Below, piece by piece: positions 45,875 through 55,246 of a DNA stretch of 64,000 nucleotides. Origin of the DNA: PGYR01 sp041675005. GTDB taxonomy: Bacteria > Bacteroidota > Ignavibacteria > Kapaibacteriales > UBA2268. The notes under the pieces were generated by a model. It ran no database searches and was not told the origin of the DNA. It was given only the letters and a program-made list of their open reading frames with translations. The DNA is taken from the NCBI GenBank assembly GCA_041675005.1, contig JBAYUQ010000016.1:6224-70223 (forward strand), written 5' to 3'. The position numbers were made by a program, and so were the translations under genes. Numbering within the stretch: the stretch's first letter is position 1; each line of letters opens with the position of its first letter.

Positions 45875-46996
45875 TTTGAAAAGCCCAAGATAACCTTCAA
45901 AAACATAAGTTTTATTTCGCGTTACTATTTCCCTTTCTACTAGTATTTCTGATTTTACCATATCATCTAATAGCTTATATACGGTTGGTTTAGACAGCCC
46001 AGTTATTGATTGTACTCTATTAGCATCTACCAACGGATGAGTGTACATAGCATCAATTAATTTTTGAGCATTAGCCGCTCTACTTCCCATCTCTCTTAGC
46101 TTTTCATCAACCTCTGCTTTCAATTTCAAGATTCTATCGAATGTATCGATTCCTTTCTTCGCTGTTTCCAAAACACCAACCAAAAAGAATTTTAGCCATT
46201 GATTTATATCATTTTTCTCTCTTACTCTAGTTAGATTGTCATAGTATAGAGTTCTATTCTTCTCAAAAAAGTCTGATAAATATAGAATTGGTAGTTTCAA
46301 TATTCCCTTATCTACTAGATAGAGAGTTATAAGCAATCTACCGACTCTACCGTTTCCATCTAAAAATGGATGTATAGTTTCGAATTGATAATGAATAATA
46401 GCAATTTTCAGAAGTTCTGGTATTTTTATCTGTTCGTTATGTACGAATTTTTCTAAATCGCTCATCAGTTCATCTACTGTCTCCCAATGAGGTGGAATAA
46501 AAGTAGCATCATTTATACTTGCTCCACCTATCCAGTTCTGACTAGTACGAAATTCACCGGGCATTTTATTCATGCCCCTTACCTTTTGTAATAGAGTATT
46601 ATGTGTCTCTTTTATAAGTCGCGATGAAAATGGTATTTTGCTAAGATTATCAATTGCTGAGTATAGCGAACTAATATAATTTTGAACTTCATCCCAATCA
46701 TCTCTTTTCTCCTGTGAAATATCTTCTTTTTCTAAGAGAGCTTCCTCTATTTGAGTTTTTGTACCTTCTATTTTACTAGATTGGATCGCTTCTTTAACAA
46801 CGTGAAGGCTTATAAATAAATCAATATTAGGAATATACTCAGAGTACATATCCAATCTTCCGATTTGTCTATCTGCTTTGCTTAATAAACTCAGGAGCTC
46901 CATATCATCAAAATACCATTGACGGTTTATGTTTTCTGGTTGAAAACTTTTGTAATTCTTTTGAGCTATTTGCTTTCCTGCAATAAAGTTTTTCAT
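45872..46996 (-). CDS. Fic family protein with inhibitory helix and winged-helix C-terminus
   Basis: A 374-residue Fic-domain protein, expected to transfer AMP (or another nucleotide) to Ser/Thr/Tyr of a target. The catalytic motif IHPFLDGNGRVGRL (about 206-219) is complete, with the catalytic His and the Gly/Asn/Gly anion loop. An N-terminal inhibitory helix motif SSKIEG (about 73-78, pattern S-x3-E-G) marks it as a class II Fic, whose Glu blocks ATP until displaced. The C-terminal 60 residues (VQSITGLSKPTVYKLLDDMV) form a winged helix-turn-helix. This supports autoregulation through the three palindromes directly upstream (47022-47132). It is related to SoFic of Shewanella. The target is unknown. 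Confidence 0.9.
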   Translation of the reverse strand: MKNFIAGKQIAQKNYKSFQPENINRQWYFDDMELLSLLSKADRQIGRLDMYSEYIPNIDLFISLHVVKEAIQSSKIEGTKTQIEEALLEKEDISQEKRDDWDEVQNYISSLYSAIDNLSKIPFSSRLIKETHNTLLQKVRGMNKMPGEFRTSQNWIGGASINDATFIPPHWETVDELMSDLEKFVHNEQIKIPELLKIAIIHYQFETIHPFLDGNGRVGRLLITLYLVDKGILKLPILYLSDFFEKNRTLYYDNLTRVREKNDINQWLKFFLVGVLETAKKGIDTFDRILKLKAEVDEKLREMGSRAANAQKLIDAMYTHPLVDANRVQSITGLSKPTVYKLLDDMVKSEILVEREIVTRNKTYVFEGYLGLFK

Positions 46997-47021
46997 ATTT
47001 TTTTTACTTAGATTGAAGAAT

Positions 47022-47132
47022 AGTTAAGTTTTTGTCTAATTATTTAACTCAAATTAAATAAAAGTTAAGTTTTTTTGCAATTATCTTAACTATTTTGATT
47101 TGCTAGTTAAGTTTTACGTGAAATACTTAACT
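47022..47132. promoter_or_regulatory. Three phased palindromes upstream of fic
   Basis: Three elements of 28-29 bp (47022-47049, 47063-47091, 47105-47132) are separated by 13-bp spacers. Each begins AGTTAAGTTTT and ends TTAACT, so the arms AGTTAAG and [C/T]TTAACT pair. Successive units start 41 and 42 bp apart (about four helical turns). They lie in the 188 bp between the divergent fic and 47185 genes. The copies closely resemble each other and are ordered like repressor operators. The likely binder is the winged helix of the Fic protein. Confidence 0.7.
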
Positions 47133-47184
47133 GAAGGTGTGGTGTAGAGGTTTGTATTTTAATACCAAATCCTTATTTTAAGAA

Positions 47185-49233
47185 ATGAAAATCTACATTG
47201 CCATATTTATTCTTCTAATATCAAACCTACTTCACTCTGAAGAAAAAGATACTCGTGCTTTATTGCTAATAGAAGGGGGAGTCTCAGAAATTTCGGTTTC
47301 ACCTGATGAAAAGATTTGGCTAACTACAGGGGATGGTAACATATACTATACTGAAAACATATATAGCAATTGGCATTATGGAGATAAGCTATTTGAATCT
47401 GAAGGGAAGTACAAAGGCAACGATCCTCATTTTGATAGGATTACTTTTTTCAACAATGATACGGCTATAATTTCTGGTTATATCTCAGCTAATGCTGAGA
47501 ATTACCCTATGAATGGTTACTATTTTTCAGAAAATTCTGGCATTGACTGGGAGTTAAAAAAATACGTTGGTAAATCTTGGGTTTATACTACTTACTTTGA
47601 TTCAAGTGGTAATGGATGGATGGGGTGCTCGGATAAAGAACTTTATTATTCCAGTGATTATGGAGCAACTTGGGAAACAAAAATAATACCTTTCAAAGAC
47701 TCTGAATGGATTCTGGGAATTCATATGTTAGATAATAAAATAGGCTACATCTCTTCTGAAAAGAATGAAGTACTATATTCTGAAGATAATTGGAGATCAG
47801 TTTCATATTTACCCTCGCCGAGAAAACAAGACAATATTAAGCTTAGAGAACTTAGGTCAGGTGAAAAGCCAAATGACAAAATCTATAAGTGGAAGAATTT
47901 TATATTGATCAACCAAAGAAATAATATATTTTATTCGGATTTAAACAACATCGATTGGAAAGTATTCCCTATAAATATCATAGATTTCGAATTGGATAAG
48001 AATAATGATAAATTTTACGCTATTACTGATAGTTTAAAAGTGATTGAATTTGAATCTCCTATAGAATATAAATATTTATCAGAAAGCAAATTGAAGAATT
48101 ACCCAATAGATTTGAAAGTTGTGAATAGTTCAGTTTTTATAATTGATTATTCATATAATATCTATAAAGTTAATGAAAAGGAATTTGTCGGGACTTTACC
48201 ATATACTATAGATGAAGATATACCAAAACCTAATGTAATTAGGGATGGAGAAGATATAACTTGGGGTGCAATTGACAACCATTTATACTTGTCTAATAAT
48301 GGTTGGTGTTATGATTGGTATAGAGAGGATGTTTTAAATTTATATATTGCAGACATCTTTTTAATTGACGATAGTACTGCAATCCTCTGGGATGGTAGAG
48401 GTAATAATTATATTTACTCATTAAAAGATAATAGTATAAAACCATATATTTATGAAAACCCTTTGAATGGATTTTTAAAGTATCCTGTTGAATCTTTATC
48501 AATACTCTCAGGTTGTCTTAGATGTGATTTAGAAAAATATGAAATAATGAATTTTGTAGCAACAGAAAATGACAATTTAGTATCTGAATCATATATTAAA
48601 TATGATAGAATTAAGCCCTATTTCAAAAGCATAATTGAAGTAGTAGAGCTAAAGGAATTGCTGAAAGAAATCAATATGTATCCAAATAGAGTTCCAACTA
48701 TCAATGAGTTTAACATAACCGAAGAGAATAAATCAGAATTCATCAATGATATTGAAGGTATAATTAGTTCAGAATATTGGGTTCGAAAAGAAGAGGGGTT
48801 ATCTATTCTTTTATATTATAATATAGAAAATAATTTTAGAAATGTTATTGAAAATGTTGAAACTTATGACACCAATCAAATTAAAAAGTCCTTGGATTTA
48901 TATTATGATAGATGGGTACATTATCCTTCTAGATTCTACTTCTATTTCGTAAACACGAATAGTGATACACTTTTCTTTTCACAAAGTTCTTATGCTTCTA
49001 GTCCTTGGTATTTACCCTGGGATGTAAAATATAAGGGGAAGCATTTTTATTCTTACAATATTGAGATCTCAAAATTAATTAACAATGTCATCCCCGAAGA
49101 ATTTAATGGAAAAGAAGCGTTTGACAATATATTCCTTTTAACTGGCTTAGCAGGTTATAAGTATAGAGAGACAAATCAACCTTATAGTAGAGAATGGTAC
49201 GAGGAAATGAGAATTCTTTTGAGACAACATTAG
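47185..49233 (+). CDS. Exported BNR/beta-propeller-like protein
   Basis: A 682-residue protein with a signal peptide (MKIYIAIFILLISNLLHSEE). The first half (about 25-450) shows BNR/sortilin-type propeller blades, with YYSSDYGATWET, YFSENSGIDWEL and LYSEDNWRSVS as Asp-box-like strands, and ITFFNNDTAIISGY and IHMLDNKIGYISSE as conserved hydrophobic strands. The second half (about 450-682) has no recognised domain and is rich in aromatic and acidic residues. The function is unknown; propellers of this kind bind ligands or proteins at the envelope. It lies downstream of the palindromes and is divergent from fic, so it might be regulated with it. Confidence 0.6.
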   Translation: MKIYIAIFILLISNLLHSEEKDTRALLLIEGGVSEISVSPDEKIWLTTGDGNIYYTENIYSNWHYGDKLFESEGKYKGNDPHFDRITFFNNDTAIISGYISANAENYPMNGYYFSENSGIDWELKKYVGKSWVYTTYFDSSGNGWMGCSDKELYYSSDYGATWETKIIPFKDSEWILGIHMLDNKIGYISSEKNEVLYSEDNWRSVSYLPSPRKQDNIKLRELRSGEKPNDKIYKWKNFILINQRNNIFYSDLNNIDWKVFPINIIDFELDKNNDKFYAITDSLKVIEFESPIEYKYLSESKLKNYPIDLKVVNSSVFIIDYSYNIYKVNEKEFVGTLPYTIDEDIPKPNVIRDGEDITWGAIDNHLYLSNNGWCYDWYREDVLNLYIADIFLIDDSTAILWDGRGNNYIYSLKDNSIKPYIYENPLNGFLKYPVESLSILSGCLRCDLEKYEIMNFVATENDNLVSESYIKYDRIKPYFKSIIEVVELKELLKEINMYPNRVPTINEFNITEENKSEFINDIEGIISSEYWVRKEEGLSILLYYNIENNFRNVIENVETYDTNQIKKSLDLYYDRWVHYPSRFYFYFVNTNSDTLFFSQSSYASSPWYLPWDVKYKGKHFYSYNIEISKLINNVIPEEFNGKEAFDNIFLLTGLAGYKYRETNQPYSREWYEEMRILLRQH

Positions 49234-49307
49234 TTATTATGAAAAGAAGCAAAAATGTCACAATTTGTATCCTTAGAATTGGAACTATTTAAACAGAAGG
49301 CATCAAG

Positions 49308-50225
49308 ATGACCAATAAAATTGAAATATCAACTGTACTTATTGAAAACAGAATCTTTACTATCAGGGGTGAGCAGGTAATGATTGATACTGATTTGGCG
49401 GAGATATATCAGGTGGAAACTAAGGTGCTCAACCAAGCAGTAAAAAGGAATATCGATAGATTTCCAGCTTCATTTAGGTTTCAATTAAATGAACAAGAAT
49501 TTGAATTCTCACAAACTCAAAAACTTGATCCTAAGTTTCTAAGGTCACAATCTGTGACCTTAGAAACAGGGCGTGGTAAACACAGAAAATACTTACCTTT
49601 CGCTTTTACAGAGCAAGGTGTAGCAATGCTCTCAGCCGTGTTAAGAAGTGATACTGCTATTAAAGTAAGTGTAGCTATTATGAATGCTTTTGTTCAAATG
49701 CGAAAAACAATAGGCAACCACCAACAATTACTTCAATTAACGGATAGCTTTACACAGCATAAATTCGAAACAAATCATAAATTTGAACAAATTTTCAAAG
49801 CGTTAGAAGTCACTGGTATAGATAACAAACAAGGTATTTTCTTTGATGGACAAACCTATGATGCCTACAGTTTTGTTAATTCATTAATCAAGAAAGCAAA
49901 GCATTCAATAATATTGATAGATAATTACATAGATGAAAGTGTCATAACCCAACTTACGAAGAAGCAAAAGAACGTAAATGTATTTGTACTATGCAAATCA
50001 ATTAGTAAACAACTAAAGCTAGATATAGAAAGAGCTAACACACAATATCCTTCATTCAAAGTGGTACATTTTGCTAAAGCACATGACAGGTTTCTAATAA
50101 TTGACGAAGAGGATGTTTTTCACATAGGTGCTTCGCTAAAAGATTTGGGGAAAAAATGGTTTGCCTTTTCCAGAATTGAAAGGGATTCAGTAAAAATACT
50201 TGATTCCATAGTTGATTTGCTATGA
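49308..50225 (+). CDS. ORF6N-domain protein with PLD-like C-terminal domain
   Basis: A 305-residue protein. The N-terminal ORF6N DNA-binding domain (about 5-95) is IFTIRGEQVMIDTDLAEIYQ ... LNQAVKRNIDRFPASFRFQL, and YLPFAFTEQGVAMLSAVLRS is its conserved second part. The C-terminal domain (about 190-305) resembles the phospholipase D superfamily with a single HKD-like motif HDRFLIID (H-x-R-x4-D) followed by FHIGASLKDLGKKWFAF. ORF6N occurs in phages and mobile elements; related proteins are scattered through Bacteroidota genomes. A single PLD-type site would need a dimer to act as nuclease. It overlaps the next gene by 4 bp. The target is unknown. Confidence 0.85.
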   Translation: MTNKIEISTVLIENRIFTIRGEQVMIDTDLAEIYQVETKVLNQAVKRNIDRFPASFRFQLNEQEFEFSQTQKLDPKFLRSQSVTLETGRGKHRKYLPFAFTEQGVAMLSAVLRSDTAIKVSVAIMNAFVQMRKTIGNHQQLLQLTDSFTQHKFETNHKFEQIFKALEVTGIDNKQGIFFDGQTYDAYSFVNSLIKKAKHSIILIDNYIDESVITQLTKKQKNVNVFVLCKSISKQLKLDIERANTQYPSFKVVHFAKAHDRFLIIDEEDVFHIGASLKDLGKKWFAFSRIERDSVKILDSIVDLL

Positions 50226-51118
50226 AAAATGCAATTCTCATATTTTCAATTATACTTTCCGCAGTACTGGTGTGGTATTTCTACACGATTGAAGATGTGA
50301 AGGGCAAAGCAATTGCTCATGAGGAAATAGGAGATTATCAGAGAGCTTTGGAGTATTACAAAGAGTACGCTGAGTTAACGAATAACAATGTAGAATACGC
50401 AGAGAAGATAATTGAAATTGCTAGTAAACAGCTTGATGATAAAGACTATTTAAACACAGAGACTAACTTTGAGGAATATAAGAATATAAACCTAAGTAAT
50501 GGGTGGGTGTTTAGTTCAGTAGATACCATAGTTGTAAATAGACACAATTATAGCAAAAACAGACTGACACATGTGAATATTGAAATCTATGAAAATACTG
50601 GTAGGTTAGATGAAGCATTAGATCTTTGTTTGACTCGAAAAAAGCAACTCATAACCACAGGTTGTATGAATTGTTTTATGGAAGATTTGGAATTATACAA
50701 CAACAAGATTTTCAATCTGAGTTATAAACTGAACAAACTGGATACCGCATTTTATATTTATTTGGACAATATGTATGCAATGCCTACTCTTTTTGCCATG
50801 GCTACAATTCACGATGTAGAAGCAATTGAAGATGTTATAAAATACAAGATTTCCAAGTATAATAACTCGCAGAAAGACAGCATATTGAAGGATATATTCG
50901 ACTCTTATGAAATACGTATTTCAGAGAATGAAGACCATAAATCATTTAAAACAAGTATTGAATTGTTCGGAAGAAGAATCCCAGACCCAAGCGAACCAAG
51001 ACCTCGCCGAACTCTAGACCCCAATATCAGTATAAAAGATACAACTTATATGAAAAGTATTGAATGGGAAAGATTCAAAAACACAAGACTCTACCAATTG
51101 CTAGCAGAAAGAAAATGA
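50222..51118 (+). CDS. Membrane-anchored TPR-like protein, unknown function
   Basis: A 298-residue protein with one N-terminal membrane helix (AILIFSIILSAVLVWYFYTI). Helical repeats follow, resembling tetratricopeptide units (AHEEIGDYQRALEYYKEYAE near 36-55, and IYENTGRLDEALDLCLTRKK near 121-140). The C-terminal 50 residues are basic with a Pro-rich stretch (RRIPDPSEPRPRRTLD). The start codon overlaps the stop of the ORF6N gene (ATGA), so the pair are co-translated. No family is recognised and there is no immunity or toxin signature. Confidence 0.55.
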   Translation: MKNAILIFSIILSAVLVWYFYTIEDVKGKAIAHEEIGDYQRALEYYKEYAELTNNNVEYAEKIIEIASKQLDDKDYLNTETNFEEYKNINLSNGWVFSSVDTIVVNRHNYSKNRLTHVNIEIYENTGRLDEALDLCLTRKKQLITTGCMNCFMEDLELYNNKIFNLSYKLNKLDTAFYIYLDNMYAMPTLFAMATIHDVEAIEDVIKYKISKYNNSQKDSILKDIFDSYEIRISENEDHKSFKTSIELFGRRIPDPSEPRPRRTLDPNISIKDTTYMKSIEWERFKNTRLYQLLAERK

Positions 51119-51177
51119 TATTATCACCCATTATTTAGTATATTTGTGTTATTACATAACTATGAATACAATACATA

Positions 51178-51852
51178 ATGTGCTTTCACTATGCCTATAT
51201 TGCAGATAAAATAAAAACAGGTAATCGATTTGGAGTAACTAATCCTCCCGATTTCGAGTCCGTATTCCACGCTAATGCATTTGCTAACCCAAGTATGCCC
51301 ATAATAACAGCAGAGGAACCCGATAGCATTAGCTATTATAATTGGGGTCTAATTCCATCATGGATAAAATCAAGAAAAGACGCTGATGATATAAGTAAGA
51401 AAACTGGGAATTCTCGTTCAGAAACAGTATTCGAAAAACCATCTTTTAGAAATGCAATTAAAACCAGACGCTGTATAATTCCTGCCTCTGGGTTTTATGA
51501 ATGGAGGCATGAAGGAAAAGAAAAAATACCACATTTTGTTTCGACAATCGATCAAGAAATTTTTTCGTTCGCAGGTATTTACGAGCATTGGACAGACAAA
51601 AGTACAGGTGAAATACTACACACTTATAGCATACTCACTACTGAAGCGAACGAGTTAATGGAATATGTCCACAATAACCGCAAACGGATGCCAGTCATAT
51701 TGGCTAAAGAAGATGAGAAATACTGGCTATCAAATCTGAAAAGCAAAGAAGAAATAGAACAAAGTATAACTCAATATCCGTCAGATAAGATGAGATATGA
51801 GGTTATTGATAATAAGGATTTATGGACGTGGGCTAGTAAGAGGTTTGGTTGA
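51178..51852 (+). CDS. yedK: SRAP-domain protein YedK/HMCES
   Basis: A 224-residue SOS-response-associated peptidase. After Met removal the N-terminal Cys2 (MCFHYAY) forms a covalent thiazolidine crosslink with abasic sites in single-stranded DNA, shielding them. The conserved Glu of the family sits in PASGFYEWRHEGKEK (about 103-117). A second region TTEANELMEYVHNNRKRMPVI (about 160-180) carries the conserved His. These are the three residues of the SRAP active site. The length is normal. It is probably its own transcription unit; no LexA-like box could be verified upstream. Confidence 0.93.
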   Translation: MCFHYAYIADKIKTGNRFGVTNPPDFESVFHANAFANPSMPIITAEEPDSISYYNWGLIPSWIKSRKDADDISKKTGNSRSETVFEKPSFRNAIKTRRCIIPASGFYEWRHEGKEKIPHFVSTIDQEIFSFAGIYEHWTDKSTGEILHTYSILTTEANELMEYVHNNRKRMPVILAKEDEKYWLSNLKSKEEIEQSITQYPSDKMRYEVIDNKDLWTWASKRFG

Positions 51853-52037
51853 ATATATTATTGTTTGATATAGAATTAGACATTCTACTAAAAAACTTAG
51901 TTAATACAAAAATGCAAAGTCATAATGATTGTAGAATGTAGTAGTTGAAAAACTTAAACAATAAAAAACACTTTCTTGTCTCTAAATAATTATTATATTA
52001 GTAAAATTAAAATCAAATAAAATAGAGAAACTTAAAA

Positions 52038-53207
52038 ATGCCGTTTTATCATAAACTTGGGATTATGCCCAGCCCGAAACACACAGCATTCCGAAAGACT
52101 GATGGTAGTCTATACACCGAAGAATTAGTAAGTACAAAAGGATTTTCCGATGTATATAGCAACAAATATCATATACATCCTCCTACGAAAGTACTTAGGA
52201 TAAATGAGCTCCCAGATATTGATTTGAAGCTCTGGGAAGACCCACCGGTAAAACATATACATTTCTATACTGATAAGCTGAAAAAAGACGGTGATTTTTT
52301 CGATTCGCGTATTCCATACTTACGCAATGACCATGTTGTTGTATATACAGCACACCCGAATAAGAACCCAAAAGACTTTTATAAAAATGCTTATGCTAGC
52401 GAATTTGTATTCGTACATCACGGTAGTGGGAAGTTATTAACTGATTATGGAGTTATAGATTTCGTAGCAGGTGACCAGATAGTTATCCCTATGGGAACAG
52501 TACACCAAATGGTATTTGATGATTTGAAGGACAATAAGTTATTTATAGTAGAATCCTCTTCTTCGTTCGAAATTCCAAAGCATTATCGTAACCAATACGG
52601 TCAGTGTAGTGAAGATGCTCCTTACTCAGAACGAGATTTCAAAATCCCATCGAGATTAGAAGTTCACGATGAGAAAGGCGAGTTCATAATCAGACTAAAA
52701 GCTGGTAAAAAAATGTACGAATATGTACATCCTTATCATCCATTCGATATTGTTGGTTGGGATGGTTATCACTACCCTTGGGCTTTCAATATTCGTGATT
52801 ATCACCCTAAAGTTGGTCGTATTCACTTACCACCACCTATTCATTTGCTATATAATACAGAGCATTTCGTATTGTGTAACTTCAATCCTCGTCCATTCGA
52901 TTGGTATCCTGATGCTATAGCCGCTCCTTACTTCCACACTAACGTGGATAGTGCTGAGATGCTGTACTATGTAGAAGGTGACTTTATGTCACGAACAGGA
53001 GTAGTCGAAGGTTCTATTACTCTACACCCAATTGGATTACCACATGGCCCTCAACCTGGTAAAACAGAAGCATCAATTGGAGTAAAAGAAACGGAAGAAT
53101 ATGCTATAATGCTCGATACTTTCGGAGCCCTGTACCCTACTTACAATGTGAATGATTGCGAGGATGAAGAGTATTATAGAAGTTGGCTAGAAGAAGGCGA
53201 TAAATAG
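52038..53207 (+). CDS. hmgA: Homogentisate 1,2-dioxygenase
   Basis: A 389-residue Fe(II) enzyme that opens the ring of homogentisate to maleylacetoacetate in tyrosine and phenylalanine catabolism. It has the cupin-like C-domain with YFHTNVDSAEMLYYVEGDF (about 297-315), bearing an iron-binding His and Glu. LHPIGLPHGPQPG (about 333-345) bears a further conserved His, and PWAFNIRDYHPKVGRIHLPPP is conserved. It belongs to the short bacterial-type branch (about 390 residues). The following two genes (membrane protein and Crp-like regulator) lie 9 bp downstream and may be co-transcribed. The other genes of the pathway are not in the window. Confidence 0.93.
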   Translation: MPFYHKLGIMPSPKHTAFRKTDGSLYTEELVSTKGFSDVYSNKYHIHPPTKVLRINELPDIDLKLWEDPPVKHIHFYTDKLKKDGDFFDSRIPYLRNDHVVVYTAHPNKNPKDFYKNAYASEFVFVHHGSGKLLTDYGVIDFVAGDQIVIPMGTVHQMVFDDLKDNKLFIVESSSSFEIPKHYRNQYGQCSEDAPYSERDFKIPSRLEVHDEKGEFIIRLKAGKKMYEYVHPYHPFDIVGWDGYHYPWAFNIRDYHPKVGRIHLPPPIHLLYNTEHFVLCNFNPRPFDWYPDAIAAPYFHTNVDSAEMLYYVEGDFMSRTGVVEGSITLHPIGLPHGPQPGKTEASIGVKETEEYAIMLDTFGALYPTYNVNDCEDEEYYRSWLEEGDK

Positions 53208-53216
53208 GTAAACACA

Positions 53217-53696
53217 ATGAAATACTACATAGCTGGACAAAAGAAAGAATACTTCTTTAGTAAAAGAGAAAATAGGGTTCTAACCTTAGGTATAGGGTTT
53301 GTACTAATAACAGCGTTTGATTTTTACGTGTTTGATTTTTATGAAGCTTTATTACAAATATTTTGGACTATTCTGTTTTTCGGAATTTTAGAGTTCTTCT
53401 TATCGAAAATGCCGAAAGAAGAATTAGTAATGAGCTTAGAAATAACCGAAAATGCTATTAAACTATATAATTACGATGAAAAAAATGACCAAGTTATTTC
53501 TATTTCAGATATTAAGAGTATAGATCGTTCGCAAACCGAAATAGTTATAAATAAGGGTGAAGTAAATAAAATGATAATTCTATTCGTACGGTTCTCTTAT
53601 TCAGATATACAGTCCATAAAAGCAGAGTTAGAAGAGATAATCACTAGAGTAAAAAGTTCCGGAACTATAGGAGATAGAGAGATATTGTCAGTATGA
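53217..53696 (+). CDS. Small two-helix membrane protein
   Basis: A 159-residue protein with two membrane helices near residues 22-40 and 47-65 (GIGFVLITAFDFYVF and IFWTILFFGILEFFL). A cytoplasmic-like C-terminal domain follows with beta strands (LVMSLEITENAIKLYNYDEK, ISISDIKSIDRSQ). The layout resembles small membrane proteins with a PH-like domain but I cannot assign a family. It overlaps the Crp-like regulator gene by 4 bp. Confidence 0.5.
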   Translation: MKYYIAGQKKEYFFSKRENRVLTLGIGFVLITAFDFYVFDFYEALLQIFWTILFFGILEFFLSKMPKEELVMSLEITENAIKLYNYDEKNDQVISISDIKSIDRSQTEIVINKGEVNKMIILFVRFSYSDIQSIKAELEEIITRVKSSGTIGDREILSV

Positions 53697-54250
53697 TAAA
53701 GGAATATTTTGATATGATTCATCCTATAAGTGATGATATTTATAATGAATATATTTCACATTGGGAGGAGGTTAGCATTCCTAAAAACACTATTATGACA
53801 TGGGAGAATGAAGTACAAAAATACTTATATTTTGTGAAAAGTGGTGTACAAAAGTCATATTACATAAATGAAGGAAAAGAAGAAATTATAGAGTTTACTT
53901 ATTCTCCATCATTCACTGGAATTCCCGAATCTTTTATCACTCAATCACCCTCCAAGTACTTTCTTGCGACTATTACTGAAAGTACTTTTCTGAGAATATC
54001 GTATTCTAAGCACATTGAACTTCTTGAAAAATACAGACCTATAGAGACTCTATTCAGGAAAGCTACAGAACTGATCTTAGTAGATATACTAAATAGGTAT
54101 TATGAGATGATTTCATTTGATATCAATAAACGATTTAGTTCTTTTGTCGAAACAAGATCAGAACTACTTCAATTAGTAAATCAAAAAGACATAGCTTCGT
54201 ATTTGAGAATTCATCCTACTAACCTAAGCAAATTAATCTCGAAAATGTAA
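53693..54250 (+). CDS. Crp/Fnr family transcriptional regulator
   Basis: A 185-residue regulator with an N-terminal cyclic-nucleotide-binding-like beta roll (WEEVSIPKNTIMTWENEVQKYLYFVKSGV, about 25-100). A helical linker leads to a short C-terminal helix-turn-helix (VNQKDIASYLRIHPTNLSKLI). The HTH belongs to the typical Bacteroidota Crp-like group, in which the second helix often carries the R-x-S pattern. The start overlaps the small membrane protein by 4 bp, so hmgA, the membrane protein and this regulator may form one operon. The ligand and regulon are unknown. Confidence 0.8.
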   Translation: MIKEYFDMIHPISDDIYNEYISHWEEVSIPKNTIMTWENEVQKYLYFVKSGVQKSYYINEGKEEIIEFTYSPSFTGIPESFITQSPSKYFLATITESTFLRISYSKHIELLEKYRPIETLFRKATELILVDILNRYYEMISFDINKRFSSFVETRSELLQLVNQKDIASYLRIHPTNLSKLISKM

Positions 54251-54324
54251 ATTATTAGTTTATACCAAGAAACCTAAATTTCTCATGTATTAAATTGCAT
54301 TAAAAAAATAGGGCTAAGTAATAA

Positions 54325-55197
54325 ATGAAAAGTAATAATTCTGAAAAATGGTTGGATAAATCCGAGTATCCTTTTGAAAGCAAGTTTATTGATTTAAAAA
54401 ATGGGCGTATGCACTATAACGATGAGGGGGCTGGCGAGATAGTTCTTTTTGTCCATGGAACCCCAACTTGGTCATTTCTTTATCGGAATTATATAAAAGA
54501 ACTTTCTAAAACAAATAGATGCATTGCTATTGATAATCTTGGTTTTGGGCTTTCAGAAAATCAAATAAGGTTTGATGGCACTCCTCAGTCGCATTCGGAT
54601 AACCTTATTGAATTTATGGAGAAGATGGGTCTTGTTAATATCAACTTAGTAGTACATGATTTTGGTGGTCCTATAGGATTGTCAGCAGCGATTGCTCAAC
54701 ACAATAGAATATCAAAAATAATTATGTTTAACACTTGGCTTTGGGAAACGAAATCTAACAAAGATGTTGTGAAGATAGACAAAGTGATAAATAGCTTTAT
54801 CGGCAAATTCATGTATATGAAGTTGAATTTTTCGGCAAAAGTATTATTGAAAAAAGGTTTCTATAATAACGGGCTTTTAACGAAGAAACTACATAGTCAA
54901 TATATTGGGCCATTTCTAGAAAGTAGCTCTAGAAATTCGACTTATAATCTTGCCAAATCGCTACTTGGATCATCAGATTGGTATGAAAAACAATGGCAAA
55001 ATTTGGATAATATATCCGATAAAAAATGGTTAATACTTTGGGGAACTAAAGATAGTTTTCTTACAACCGAATACCTAAAAAAATGGCGAACTAAACTCCC
55101 GAACGCTAGAGCTGTTGAGTTAGAAAGTGGTCATTTCTTACAAGAAGAAGAATTTGATAAAACATTAGCTGAAATAAATTTATTCCTAAATAATTAA
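54325..55197 (+). CDS. Haloalkane-dehalogenase-like alpha/beta hydrolase
   Basis: A 290-residue alpha/beta hydrolase with an Asp nucleophile. The oxyanion region is VHGTPTWSFLYR (about 43-54). The nucleophile elbow is VVHDFGGPIG (Asp112). WGTKDSFLTTEYLKKW near the end bears the catalytic acid and ESGHFLQEEE the catalytic His. This arrangement is that of haloalkane dehalogenases and related hydrolases. The residue after the nucleophile is Phe113, where most dehalogenases have Trp for halide binding, so activity on halides is uncertain. It is monocistronic or pairs loosely with the DUF58 gene, 49 bp downstream. Confidence 0.8.
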   Translation: MKSNNSEKWLDKSEYPFESKFIDLKNGRMHYNDEGAGEIVLFVHGTPTWSFLYRNYIKELSKTNRCIAIDNLGFGLSENQIRFDGTPQSHSDNLIEFMEKMGLVNINLVVHDFGGPIGLSAAIAQHNRISKIIMFNTWLWETKSNKDVVKIDKVINSFIGKFMYMKLNFSAKVLLKKGFYNNGLLTKKLHSQYIGPFLESSSRNSTYNLAKSLLGSSDWYEKQWQNLDNISDKKWLILWGTKDSFLTTEYLKKWRTKLPNARAVELESGHFLQEEEFDKTLAEINLFLNN

Positions 55198-55246
55198 AAT
55201 CAATATTAACATGCAACTTATAGCACCAAAATTCGTCTAATCGCCT

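Noticed and set aside
47022..47132. The three regularly spaced repeats as a CRISPR array
   Set aside because: Units are AT-rich palindromes, the 13-bp spacers are far too short, and no cas gene is near; an operator set fits better.
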